From NCBI RefSeq assembly GCF_014204755.1, contig NZ_JACHLZ010000001.1, positions 2,480,001 to 2,544,000 on the forward strand: 64,000 nucleotides of DNA, written 5' to 3'. A program made the position numbers and the translations under genes. The notes beneath the pieces are model-generated. The model saw nothing but the letters and a program-made list of their open reading frames with translations, searched no databases and had not been told where the DNA came from. The stretch comes from Brachybacterium aquaticum. GTDB taxonomy: Bacteria > Actinomycetota > Actinomycetes > Actinomycetales > Dermabacteraceae. The first letter of the stretch is position 1. Each line of letters starts with the position of its first letter. This document shows, piece after piece, positions 47,214 through 55,219 of this stretch.

Positions 47214-48452
47214 TCAGGCGGTCTTCATCTGCAGGTCCACGCGGACCAGGCGGTGGTCCGAGGTGGGGAACGGGTAGGTGCCGGTCAGCTCACTGCCGGG
47301 GGTGCCCTGGGCGGGCCAGTACACGGCGGAGGAGGCGACCTGGAGGCTCCGGGCTGGCAGCACGAAGTCCACGCGCAGGTTGCCGGGTGAGGGGGCGTCG
47401 TTGAAGTCCGCGGTGTCCAGCGCCGGGTCGCCCTCGTGGTCCGCGTTCGCGCCGCCCTGGAGCTGCGCGGCCTCGGCCCCGCCCGCGCTGCGCGGCGTCG
47501 GGTCCTGGATGCGGGGGTGGTTCAGCAGCTGGTCGATCGCGCCGGGCCACGAGTCGCCGTCCACCGGGTCGGAGTTGTAGTCGCCGAGGATGACGAAGGC
47601 GGCACTGGGGTCCAGTCCCCCGGCCGTGCCGGCGTCGTCGACGATCCAGCGGGAGGTCTTCCCGGGCCGGAGGTAGTCGGCCCACAGGCGGATCTCGTCA
47701 TGGTTGCGGCGCTGGTTGCGCTTCTCCGGACCGTCGAAGCTCGGCGGGGTGGGGTGCGCGGCGAGGACGTGCAGCACGGAGCTGCCGATCTGCACGGGCA
47801 CGTCCCAGTGGGACTTCGAGCTCAGGCGCAGCTGCGGGGAGATCTCGGGGCCGTAGAACTCGGTGGGCAGCAGGTTCTGCGGCATGTCCGCCCAGCGCAG
47901 GTTCTGGAAGGTGCGCACCTGCTCGGTGAGGATCGGGTAGCGCGAGAGGACGACCATCCCGTACTGGCCCGGGAACTCGCCGAAGCCCCAGGCGTCGTCC
48001 GGACCGCCCACGGTCCCGTCGCGGTTCAGGTCCAGGCCCGACGGGACACCGGTGTTGACCGGGCCGGTATAGGCGTAGCGGTAGAAGGCGGGGCTCGTGC
48101 CGTTCTGCGGGACCTCGAGGTAGTTGCGGCGGAACAGGTCCACGCCGCGGCCCTCGTCGTCGTGATCGAACTCGTTGAGCAGGATGATGTCGGGGTTGTT
48201 CAGCTGGATGACCTCGGCGACCGCCCGGATCTGGGCGTCCTCACCGGTGGCGAGGTCCTCGAGCAGCTGCCCCTGCCGCGGCCGGTTCAGCGAGATGTTG
48301 TAGGTCGCGACCCGGATGTTCTGGAACTTGTCGTTCCCGGCGTGGGCGGCGTGGGCGGCGGCGGGCTGGGCGGCGGCGGCTGCGCTCGGCAACCCGATCC
48401 CTGCGGCGGCTGCCGCGACGAGTGCGCTTCGACGGGTGACACGGGGAGTCAT
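47214..48452 (-). CDS. Secreted endonuclease/exonuclease/phosphatase-family protein (Tat substrate)
   Basis: A 412-residue protein with a twin-arginine signal (VTRRSALVAAAAAGIGLP) ending in an Ala-rich stretch near residue 38, so it is exported folded. The EEP domain has RVATYNISL, the metal-binding Glu in IILLNEFDHDD, YGMVVLSRYPI, HVLAAHPTPP, GDYNSDP, and the C-terminal DFVLP and SDHRLV. EEP enzymes are phosphodiesterases (DNase, lipid or phytate-type phosphatases); the specific substrate is unknown. I use the ATG at 48452; an alternative lies three codons upstream. The gene precedes the sulfurtransferase by 4 bases and is divergent from the reductase at 48569. Confidence 0.88.
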   Translation of the reverse strand: MTPRVTRRSALVAAAAAGIGLPSAAAAAQPAAAHAAHAGNDKFQNIRVATYNISLNRPRQGQLLEDLATGEDAQIRAVAEVIQLNNPDIILLNEFDHDDEGRGVDLFRRNYLEVPQNGTSPAFYRYAYTGPVNTGVPSGLDLNRDGTVGGPDDAWGFGEFPGQYGMVVLSRYPILTEQVRTFQNLRWADMPQNLLPTEFYGPEISPQLRLSSKSHWDVPVQIGSSVLHVLAAHPTPPSFDGPEKRNQRRNHDEIRLWADYLRPGKTSRWIVDDAGTAGGLDPSAAFVILGDYNSDPVDGDSWPGAIDQLLNHPRIQDPTPRSAGGAEAAQLQGGANADHEGDPALDTADFNDAPSPGNLRVDFVLPARSLQVASSAVYWPAQGTPGSELTGTYPFPTSDHRLVRVDLQMKTA

Positions 48453-48568
48453 GCCCTCCATTGTGCACCGCGGACGAGAAGGGCGACAGGGAACGCTCCC
48501 CCGCCCCGACACCGCCCGCCTGCCGAACGACCCGCCCGCGCGGCGGTGTCGGTGCGAGGATGGAGGGC

Positions 48569-49468
48569 ATGAGAATCGCGTTCCTCGGCACCGGCCGCAT
48601 GGGCACCGAACTGGCCCTCCACCTGCTTCCCGACCACGAGCTGACGGTGTGGAACCGCACCGTCGAGCGCACCGCGCGCCTCGCCGAGGCGGGCGCGACG
48701 GTCACCGCCACCGCCGCGGAGGCGGTCGACGGGGCGGACCTGGTGGTCACCTCCCTGTTCGGTCCGGACGCGGTGCGCGGGACGATCACGGGCCCCGGCC
48801 TGATCCCCGAGGGCATCACCTGGGTGGACACCACCACCGTCTCCCCCGCGGACGCCGACGAGTTCGCCGCCGCGGTTCCCACCTATGTGGGCGTGCCCGT
48901 GGTCGGCACGCTCGGCCCGGCGCGCAACGGGAAGCTCGGCGTGTACGTGGGCACCCCCGATGAGGCGCGGCGCAGCGCGGTGATGGAGCTGGTGGCGCCG
49001 TGGGCGGATCCGGAGCGGCTGCGGGGCGTGGCCTCCGGACGTGCCGCGGCGACCGGGAAGCTGCTGGCGAACCTGGCCCTCGCGGTGAGCGCGCAGGGTC
49101 TGCGGGAGGCGCTCGCGCTCGGCGAGGCCTGCGGCGCCTCCGCCGAGGAGACCCTGGACATGCTCGGCTCGACCGGGCTCGCATTCATCGCCGGGATGAA
49201 GGGGCCGTTCGTGCGCGGCGAGCGCACCACCGAGGGCGGGGACTTCACTGCGAACGCCATCGCGAAGGACGCCCGGCTCATGATCGCGACGGTGGACGGA
49301 GCGGCCGGGGCGAGCACCTCCGACGACGCCGGCCCCCGCCCGGGGTCGGACCTGCCGGCCCTGCGCGGCGCGCTCGCCTCGCTCGACGCCGAGATCGCGG
49401 CCGGTCACGGCGAGGACGACTTCTCCACGATCCTGCTGCCCGGCGCCGAGCGCACCGGCGAGGACTGA
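48569..49468 (+). CDS. NAD(P)-dependent beta-hydroxyacid dehydrogenase-family oxidoreductase
   Basis: A 299-residue protein of the 3-hydroxyisobutyrate dehydrogenase/6-phosphogluconate-like family. N-terminal cofactor motif is IAFLGTGRMGTELA; VWNRTVERTARL suggests NADP. The catalytic lysine is in ATGKLLANLAL (G-x-x-x-K-x-x-x-N), and the C-terminal helical domain has EEGGDFTANAIAKDARL-like FTANAIAKDARL, common to this family. The substrate is a small beta-hydroxyacid or an imine; imine-reductase-like members share this plan. ATG 48569 gives the correct spacing to GxGxxG and lies 9 bases after a GAGG; an ATG three codons upstream is possible. Confidence 0.85.
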   Translation: MRIAFLGTGRMGTELALHLLPDHELTVWNRTVERTARLAEAGATVTATAAEAVDGADLVVTSLFGPDAVRGTITGPGLIPEGITWVDTTTVSPADADEFAAAVPTYVGVPVVGTLGPARNGKLGVYVGTPDEARRSAVMELVAPWADPERLRGVASGRAAATGKLLANLALAVSAQGLREALALGEACGASAEETLDMLGSTGLAFIAGMKGPFVRGERTTEGGDFTANAIAKDARLMIATVDGAAGASTSDDAGPRPGSDLPALRGALASLDAEIAAGHGEDDFSTILLPGAERTGED

Positions 49469-49481
49469 CGGGAGCTGAGCC

Positions 49482-51155
49482 TCACCCCAGGTCTGCGAGG
49501 ACGCCGCGGGCGGCCTGGCGACCGCTGAACAGGCAGCCGCCGAGGAAGGTGCCCTCGAGCGCGTTGTGGCCGTGCATCCCTCCGCCGCCGAAGCCGCTGA
49601 CCTCCCCCGCCGCGTACAGCCCGGGCACGGCGCCTCCGGCGGAGCCGCCGAGCGCGTCGCCGCGCTGCACGCGCCCGCCGAGGTCGGTCTCCAGTCCCCC
49701 GAGGGTCTTGCGCAGCAGCACGTGCAGGCGCACCGCGATCAGTCCGCCGGCGCGCGGGTCCAGGAGGCGGTGCGGGGCGGCGGTGCGGATCAGCCGGTCG
49801 CCGAGGTACTGCCGCGCGCCGCGGAGCGCGGTGAGCTGCGCGTCCTTCGAGAAGCGGTTCACGATCTCGGCGTCCCGCGCCCGGATCACGCGGCCGAGCT
49901 CGGCGGCGTCGATGAGGCTCGCCCCCACGAGGGCGTTCATGCTCGCGGCGAGCTCGGGCACGTTGCCGGCCTGGAGGAAGTCCTCGCCGAGGTCGAGGAA
50001 GGCCTGCACGGGCCCGGGCGCGCCGGGCTTCACCCGGCCGAGCACCTGGCCCCAGTCGCGGCCGGTGAGGTCGGGGTTCTGCTCGCTGCCGGAGAGCGCG
50101 AACTCCTTGGCGATGATCGCCGGGGTGCGCACGAACCAGGAGTGGTCGTGGCCGGTGGTGCGCAGGTGGCGCAGGGTGGCGGTGGTGTCGAAGCCGGGGA
50201 AGGCGGGGGCGGGCAGTCGCCTGCCGCGGGCGTCGACCCACAGGGAGGACGGGCCGGGCAGGATCCGGATCCCGTGCCCGCGCCAGACGGGGTCCCAGTT
50301 GCGCACGCCCTCGGTGTAGTGCCACATCCGCTCGCGGTGGATCCAGCGCCCGCCGGCCCGCTCGGCGGCGAGCATGCCGGCGCCGTCGACGCTCGCGGGC
50401 ACCCCGTGCACGACGCCCTCCGGCATGGTCCCGAGGTCGCCCGGCCACACCTGCCGCACGAGCCCCGCGTTCCCGCCGATGCCACCGGTGGTGACGACGA
50501 CCGCCGCGGCCCGCTCCTCGAACTCGCCGGTGACCTCGCGGGTCGAGGCGACCCCGCGCGGGGTCCCGTCGGCCGCGAGGAGGCTGCCGCGCACCCCGAC
50601 GACGCGCCCGTCCTCGACCAGCAGCTCCTCGACCGCGCGGCGGGTGGCGAGCGTGATCCGCCCGGTCCCGCGGTGCGCAGCGAGGCGGGTGAGGAAGGGC
50701 TCGAGCACGCCGGGGCCGGTGCCCCAGGTGATGTGGAAGCGGGGCACGGAGTTGCCGTGGCCCTCGGCGCGGCCATCGCCGCGCTCGGCCCAGCCGACGA
50801 CGGGGAAGATCCGGTGCCCCATGCCGCGCAGCCAGGCGCGCTTCTCCCCCGCGGCGAAGTCGAGGTAGGCCTCGGCCCAGCGTCGGGGCCAGTGGTCCTC
50901 GGGGGTGTCGAAGCCGGCCGAGCCCCGCCAGTCCTGGCGGGCGAGCTCGAGGCTGTCGCGGATGCCGAGGCGGCGCTGCTCCGGGGAGTCGACGAGGAAG
51001 AGCCCGCCGAAGCTCCACCAGGCCTGTCCGCCGAGGTCCTGCTCGCCCTCGCGCTACAGCAGCAGCACGCGGCGCCCGGCGCCGGCGAGCTCGGTCGCGG
51101 CGACCAGGCCCGCCAGGCCCGCGCCGACGACGATCGCGTCGTGGGCGGCGCCCAT
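49482..51155 (-). pseudogene. FAD-binding dehydrogenase (KsdD-like) interrupted by an in-frame TAG
   Basis: The full reading frame encodes 557 residues from ATG 51155 (MGAAHDAIVVGAGLAGLVAA) to the stop at 49482, but codon 34 is TAG (51054-51056). The FAD motif GAGLAGLVAATEL precedes it and the text resumes in frame as REGEQDLGGQAWWSFGGLF, the family's next conserved block, with no further stop. Family members normally have an acidic residue here (LLLE/D), so GAG to TAG is a simple explanation. Downstream features (HITWGTGPGVLEPF, VVTTGGIGGNAGLV, FGGGGMHGHNALEGTFLGG) are intact. Unless read through, the product is a 33-residue peptide. It starts one base after the small membrane protein gene. 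Confidence 0.85.
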
Positions 51156-51156
51156 C

Positions 51157-51480
51157 TCAGTCGACCCTGATACGGCGGACGCGCTGGAGGTGGTCGGTGC
51201 TGTTGCGTCCGTTCATCGACCGGCTCTTCTGGCGGTTGTTGGAGCCGCGCTTGCGGTCCTGGGCCTTGAGGTTGCCGACCTTCACGTCGGTCTGCTTCTC
51301 GAACTGGTGGCGCTTGTCGGTGTTGCGGTAGTAGCGGTAGATCCCGCCGTACACCGCGGCGAACACGGCGGGCCCGGCGAGGAAGGGGAAGGCGATCCCG
51401 GCGATGCCGTCGTCGCTGCTCCCGGCCAGCAGGGTGGTGACGCCCGGGTCCGCGGCCAGGTCGGCCAGCAGTGTGATCAT
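51157..51480 (-). CDS. Small membrane protein with basic tail
   Basis: A 107-residue protein not matched to a known family. Residues ~25-50 form a single hydrophobic segment (GIAFPFLAGPAVFAAVYGGIY); the rest is strongly basic (RYYRNTDKRHQFEKQTDVK, then NRQKSRSMNGRN). It sits between the zinc-ribbon gene (9-base gap) and the flavoprotein gene (1-base gap), in the place of YdjH-like membrane partners in SPFH/zinc-ribbon modules, so it may anchor that complex. No catalytic residue is visible. Confidence 0.65.
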   Translation of the reverse strand: MITLLADLAADPGVTTLLAGSSDDGIAGIAFPFLAGPAVFAAVYGGIYRYYRNTDKRHQFEKQTDVKVGNLKAQDRKRGSNNRQKSRSMNGRNSTDHLQRVRRIRVD

Positions 51481-51489
51481 CTCTCCCCC

Positions 51490-52923
51490 TCAGGTGAAGT
51501 ACATGCCGAAGCCGACGATCCCGGCGAGCACCGCGGCCACAGAGCCGGCGGCGCAGGCGAGCGCGAAGATCTTCGGGTGGGAGACGGGCACGGAGCCCAT
51601 CGTGGTGCCGGTGCGAGCGTTGACGGCGATGTAGTGCACGAGCGAGCCGGCGGTCCGGGCCGAGTCGGCGTAGCTGTACAGCCACACGGGCACGTAGACC
51701 GACACCCAACGGGTGCCGTGCACGGCCACCCCCTCCTCCTCCCAGCGCACCCCGCGGTCGTAGCGGCTGACGGTGGGCACGGCCTTCGCCCGCGCGATCG
51801 CGAGGAACCGCTCCTCCACGTCCGCGTCGACGTCGCGGATGTTCAGGTCGCGCCGTTCGGAGGTGAAGCCCTTGAGGTAGTTGGGGTTGTAGGCGACCGC
51901 GTTCTCGACGTCATAGGGCTGGACGGCGTCCAGGACGTTGTTGGTGGCCAGGCGGTTGTCGTCCGAGTCGAAGCGGCTCGCGGACTCGACGGCCAGGTCG
52001 TCCACCAGCAGGTCGAAGGCGCGCTGGACCGAGTAGACGTCCGCGTCGTAGTAGGTCTCGTGGACGGTGCGGTCCCCGACCTTGCGCGAGACCGTGTACT
52101 GGCGGGTGGTGACCTCGCCGGTGCCGCGCAGCACCGCGTGCATGTTCCCGTCCACGACCAGGTACGGGATGTACACGCCCATGACGTTGTCGGGCACGAA
52201 CTCGGCCTTGAAGCGGCCGTGGGCGAAGGCCTTGCGCTTCCCGGCGAACTCGTCGATCCGGGCGACCGCCTCCTCGCGCGTGAGCTGGAAGGGCAGCACC
52301 GCGTCCGGCACCGCGCCGTTGGGGATCTGCGAGTTGATCGAGAGGGTCTGGCGGCACCAGTGGCAACGGGCCTGGAGCTGCTCGGAGACGTTGATGACGA
52401 CCTCGGCGCCGCAGCCCTGGCACTTGATGGTGACGGTGGTGAGGTCCTCGCGGACGTTCGCGGTGCCCGAGGCCATGGTGTGCCCGCGCAGGTCCGCGAT
52501 CGAGGAGTCCAGCCCGTAGGTCTGCTCGAGATTCGCCTCGTTCCAGGTGTGCCGGCAGTACGAGCACACCAGCGCCTTGGCGGACAGCGAGTAGTGGATG
52601 TCCGTGCTGCCGCAGCGGGGGCACTTGTCCAGACCGTCCGCGCGGCCGGTGCTGGTGTCGATGATGCGGTCGGTCGAGTGCCCGAGCGCCGCCTCGGCGG
52701 CATCGGCCAGCGCCTCGTCGCCGAGCATCTGCGAGGGCCCGTCGGCCGACGGGGCCTGCCCGCCCTGCTGGCCGCCCGGCCACTGGGGCATGGGCGGCGG
52801 GGCGCTGCTCGGCGCGCCCGTGGGGTCCGGCGGTCCCGCAGGCCCGGGCGCGGGCGCGCCGGAGGGCACCCCCGGGTGCTGTCCCGGGCGTGCCCACTGC
52901 GGGTCCTGCGGCGGCTGCGTCAT
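51490..52923 (-). CDS. TFIIB-type zinc-ribbon membrane protein (YdjG-like)
   Basis: A 477-residue protein. Residues ~1-75 are a Pro/Gly/Gln-rich disordered region. Two zinc ribbons follow: CPRCGSTDIHYSLSAKALVC with SYC, and CQGCGAEV with CHWC (~100-190). A large mixed domain (~195-440) contains YIPYLVVDGNMHAVLRGTG and a WVSVYVPVWLYSYAD segment, and the C-terminus has one membrane segment (FALACAAGSVAAVLAGIVG). The design is like Bacillus YdjG, which with YdjH and the SPFH protein YdjI recruits PspA to stressed membranes. It starts 10 bases after the SPFH stop. Confidence 0.85.
   Translation of the reverse strand: MTQPPQDPQWARPGQHPGVPSGAPAPGPAGPPDPTGAPSSAPPPMPQWPGGQQGGQAPSADGPSQMLGDEALADAAEAALGHSTDRIIDTSTGRADGLDKCPRCGSTDIHYSLSAKALVCSYCRHTWNEANLEQTYGLDSSIADLRGHTMASGTANVREDLTTVTIKCQGCGAEVVINVSEQLQARCHWCRQTLSINSQIPNGAVPDAVLPFQLTREEAVARIDEFAGKRKAFAHGRFKAEFVPDNVMGVYIPYLVVDGNMHAVLRGTGEVTTRQYTVSRKVGDRTVHETYYDADVYSVQRAFDLLVDDLAVESASRFDSDDNRLATNNVLDAVQPYDVENAVAYNPNYLKGFTSERRDLNIRDVDADVEERFLAIARAKAVPTVSRYDRGVRWEEEGVAVHGTRWVSVYVPVWLYSYADSARTAGSLVHYIAVNARTGTTMGSVPVSHPKIFALACAAGSVAAVLAGIVGFGMYFT
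52738..52753. repeat. 16-bp palindrome CCCGTCGGCCGACGGG
   Basis: This perfect palindrome is the most symmetric copy of a motif repeated through the window; GGCCGACGGGG alone occurs on the + strand at 13827, 23900, 29636, 29654, 36468, 40542, 42124, 42276, 43125, 52744, 56003, 60785 and 62570. Here it lies in the disordered N-terminal region of the zinc-ribbon gene and encodes PSADG. Confidence 0.6.
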
Positions 52924-52933
52924 CGAGGGGTGC

Positions 52934-54148
52934 TCAGAGGCCCAGCGCGGCCTTCTTGGCGGCCTCGTAGTCCTCTTCGCTGATCAGGCCCTGGTCCAGC
53001 ATCTGCTTGTACTGGGCGAGCTTGGCGACCGGATCCTCCCGCGCGGGAGCGGCCTGCGCCTGCTCGCCCTGCGCCGGGGCGCCCTGCTGCTGGGGCGCGC
53101 CCTGCTGCCCGGGCGGGGCCCAGGGCTGGACGGGATTCACGAGCCCGCCCGCGGCGCCGGCGCCCGCGCCGAACATCGCCAGGCCCGCGCCGCCGCCGGT
53201 CTCCCCCGCCGCCTGGACACCGCGGGCGGTGGCCTGATTGAGGAAGGACTGCGAGCGGGCGCCGGAGAGGGCATCGGCCTTCTGCACGTCCGCGAGCAGC
53301 TCGCGGGTGCGCTGGTCGTACTCGATCGAGACGATCGCGGTCTTCACGATCGCGAGGCCGCGGTCGCTGGACCAGCGGTAGTTCTCCTCGACCGCCGCGG
53401 AGAGCGACTGGGCGAAGCCCACGGAGTCGCCCTGGATGCGGGAGATGCGATTGCCCTTGTCGGGATCGTTGGTGTAGCGGGAGAACGCCTGGGCGAGGGA
53501 GCCGACGACCTCCTGGAACATCTGGTTCCCGGCGGCGTTGTCCGGGTCGGAGAAGTCGAACACCGGCGCGTTCGCGGAGATGAACGAGGCGGGCACGAAG
53601 TTGTGCACGAACAGGAGCGGGTCGATGATCCGCAGCGTGTACGAGCCGCGGGTGACCGCGCCGACCTGGGCGTTGAGGTACGCGTCGTCCCAGTAGATCT
53701 CCGACTGGGTGCCGAAGCGGTTGTCCGGGATCTCCTTGAGGCTCACGTAGAAGGCGAGCTGCTGCGAGGTGGGGCGGCCGCCGTACTTGAACCGCTCCCA
53801 GGAGGTGCCGATGGTGGAGGCGAGCAGGTCGTCCCCGGCGAAGACGGAGCGGGAGTCCGGGCTCGAGTCGTTGAACTCGTAGCCGCCGGCCTCGGTGATC
53901 AGGCCCGTCGCGCGGCCGTCCACCACGCTGATCAGCCCGTACCCCTGGGGCACGAGGATCTTGGAGCCGTTGGTGATGACGTTCTCCGAGCCGCGGGTGT
54001 TCGAGCCGCGCCCGGCGTTGGTGCCCTGCGGGACCGCCGGGAACAGCGCTGCCGTCTGCGGCAGGCCGTTCGGGACGGTGAGGAAGTCCTTCCACTGATC
54101 GGCGAGCATCCCGCCGACAGCGCCCTTGAATGCCTGGATGAATCCCAT
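52934..54148 (-). CDS. SPFH-domain protein with C-terminal SHOCT (YdjI-like)
   Basis: A 404-residue membrane-associated scaffold. N-terminal MGFIQAFKGAVGGMLADQW is the usual start of YdjI-type 'virion core' SPFH proteins; the SPFH domain covers ~40-290 (LVPQGYGLISVVDGR, then SLAQAFSRYTNDP and ELLADVQKADALSGA). A Gly/Ala/Pro/Gln-rich linker leads to a SHOCT helix pair (KLAQYKQMLDQGLISEEDYE) at the end. An AAGGAG lies seven bases before ATG 54148, so this is the first gene of a four-gene operon (SPFH, zinc ribbon, small membrane protein, flavoprotein). Likely acts in membrane stress or domain organisation. Confidence 0.88.
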   Translation of the reverse strand: MGFIQAFKGAVGGMLADQWKDFLTVPNGLPQTAALFPAVPQGTNAGRGSNTRGSENVITNGSKILVPQGYGLISVVDGRATGLITEAGGYEFNDSSPDSRSVFAGDDLLASTIGTSWERFKYGGRPTSQQLAFYVSLKEIPDNRFGTQSEIYWDDAYLNAQVGAVTRGSYTLRIIDPLLFVHNFVPASFISANAPVFDFSDPDNAAGNQMFQEVVGSLAQAFSRYTNDPDKGNRISRIQGDSVGFAQSLSAAVEENYRWSSDRGLAIVKTAIVSIEYDQRTRELLADVQKADALSGARSQSFLNQATARGVQAAGETGGGAGLAMFGAGAGAAGGLVNPVQPWAPPGQQGAPQQQGAPAQGEQAQAAPAREDPVAKLAQYKQMLDQGLISEEDYEAAKKAALGL

Positions 54149-54247
54149 GAGTGAGCTCCTTGTCGCCCCCGAGCGTGTGATCGGAGCCATCGTAGCGCCC
54201 GGTCCCGACGACTCGCTGGGTGGGGGCACCCGGCTACAGTTCCCGCC

Positions 54248-55192
54248 ATGACCTCCGGCCGTCTGCAGCAGATGCTCGAACGGCGCCAGGTCCCGCTCTA
54301 CCTGCTCGCGATCCTCGCGGGGGCGGTGCTGGGGGCCGTGCTCGCGGCGACGGCGCCGGGCGCCGGGCCGGTGCTCGAGGTCGCAGTGGAGCCCGCGATC
54401 GCGGCGCTGCTGCTGATCACCTTCCACGGCATCCCCCTCACGCATCTGCGCGGGGCGCTGCGCGACGGACGCTTCCTGCTCGCCCTGCTCGCGCTGAACC
54501 TCCTCGTGGTGCCCGTGATCGTGTGGGCCGTGACCCGGCCCCTCACCGGCTCCCCCGAGCTGCTGCTCGGGGCGCTGCTGGTGCTGCTGGCGCCGTGCAT
54601 CGACTACGTCGTGGTGTTCACGGCGCTCGCCCGCGGCGCCCACGAGAAGCTGCTGGCCGCGACCCCGCTGCTCATGCTGGCCCAGCTGCTCGCCCTGCCG
54701 GTGCTGGTGCCGCTGCTCGGCGGCGGCACGGCGACCGGGATGATCGAGGCGGGTCCCTTCCTGCGCGCCCTGGTCCTGCTGGTGCTGCTGCCGCTCGGTG
54801 CCGCGGCGCTGCTGCAGCGCCTCGCACCGCGGCGGGACCTGTCCCCCGCGATGGTGCCGCTCATGATGCTGGCGCTGGCGCTCGTGGTCGCCTCGCAGAC
54901 CCCGCGGGTGCTCGGTGCGGGCAGTGCCCTGCTCGCGCTCGTCCCGCTCTATGCCGGATACCTCGTGCTCGCCGTCGCCATGGGGGTGCTCGTCGCGCGG
55001 GCGGCGCGCCTGGACACGCCTGCCGCCCGCGCCGTCACCTTCTCCGGCGCCACCCGCAACTCGCTCGTGGTGCTGCCGCTCGCGCTCGCGGCACCGGGCT
55101 CCCTGGTCCCCGCGGCCGTGGTCACCCAGACCCTGGTCGAGCTGGTGGGGATGGTGGTGCTGGTGCGGGTGGTGCCGCGGCTGCTGCGGTGA
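54248..55192 (+). CDS. BASS-family transporter (Acr3/bile-acid-symporter-like)
   Basis: A 314-residue membrane protein with ten expected helices. Motifs: ITFHGIPLTHL after helix 3, LLAPCIDYVVVFTALARGA, and the helix-9 motif FSGATRNSLVVLPLALAAP, which corresponds to the substrate/Na+-binding region of BASS carriers. APCIDYVVVFT resembles the APCIAMVFVW segment of Acr3 arsenite efflux pumps but lacks the Acr3 cysteine in its usual context? A cysteine is present (APC), so arsenite or another anion efflux cannot be excluded. Substrate undetermined. It is divergent from the SPFH operon and convergent with the ABC exporter. Confidence 0.75.
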   Translation: MTSGRLQQMLERRQVPLYLLAILAGAVLGAVLAATAPGAGPVLEVAVEPAIAALLLITFHGIPLTHLRGALRDGRFLLALLALNLLVVPVIVWAVTRPLTGSPELLLGALLVLLAPCIDYVVVFTALARGAHEKLLAATPLLMLAQLLALPVLVPLLGGGTATGMIEAGPFLRALVLLVLLPLGAAALLQRLAPRRDLSPAMVPLMMLALALVVASQTPRVLGAGSALLALVPLYAGYLVLAVAMGVLVARAARLDTPAARAVTFSGATRNSLVVLPLALAAPGSLVPAAVVTQTLVELVGMVVLVRVVPRLLR

Positions 55193-55195
55193 GGC

Positions 55196-55219
55196 TCAGC
55201 CGGTGATTCAGCCGGTGAT
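55196..55219. repeat. Tandem 12-bp repeat carrying the ABC exporter stop codon
   Basis: TCAGCCGGTGAT occurs exactly twice (55196-55207, 55208-55219). On the minus strand this reads ATC ACC GGC TGA ATC ACC GGC TGA, so the last three codons and stop of the exporter gene are duplicated in frame. Confidence 0.85.
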
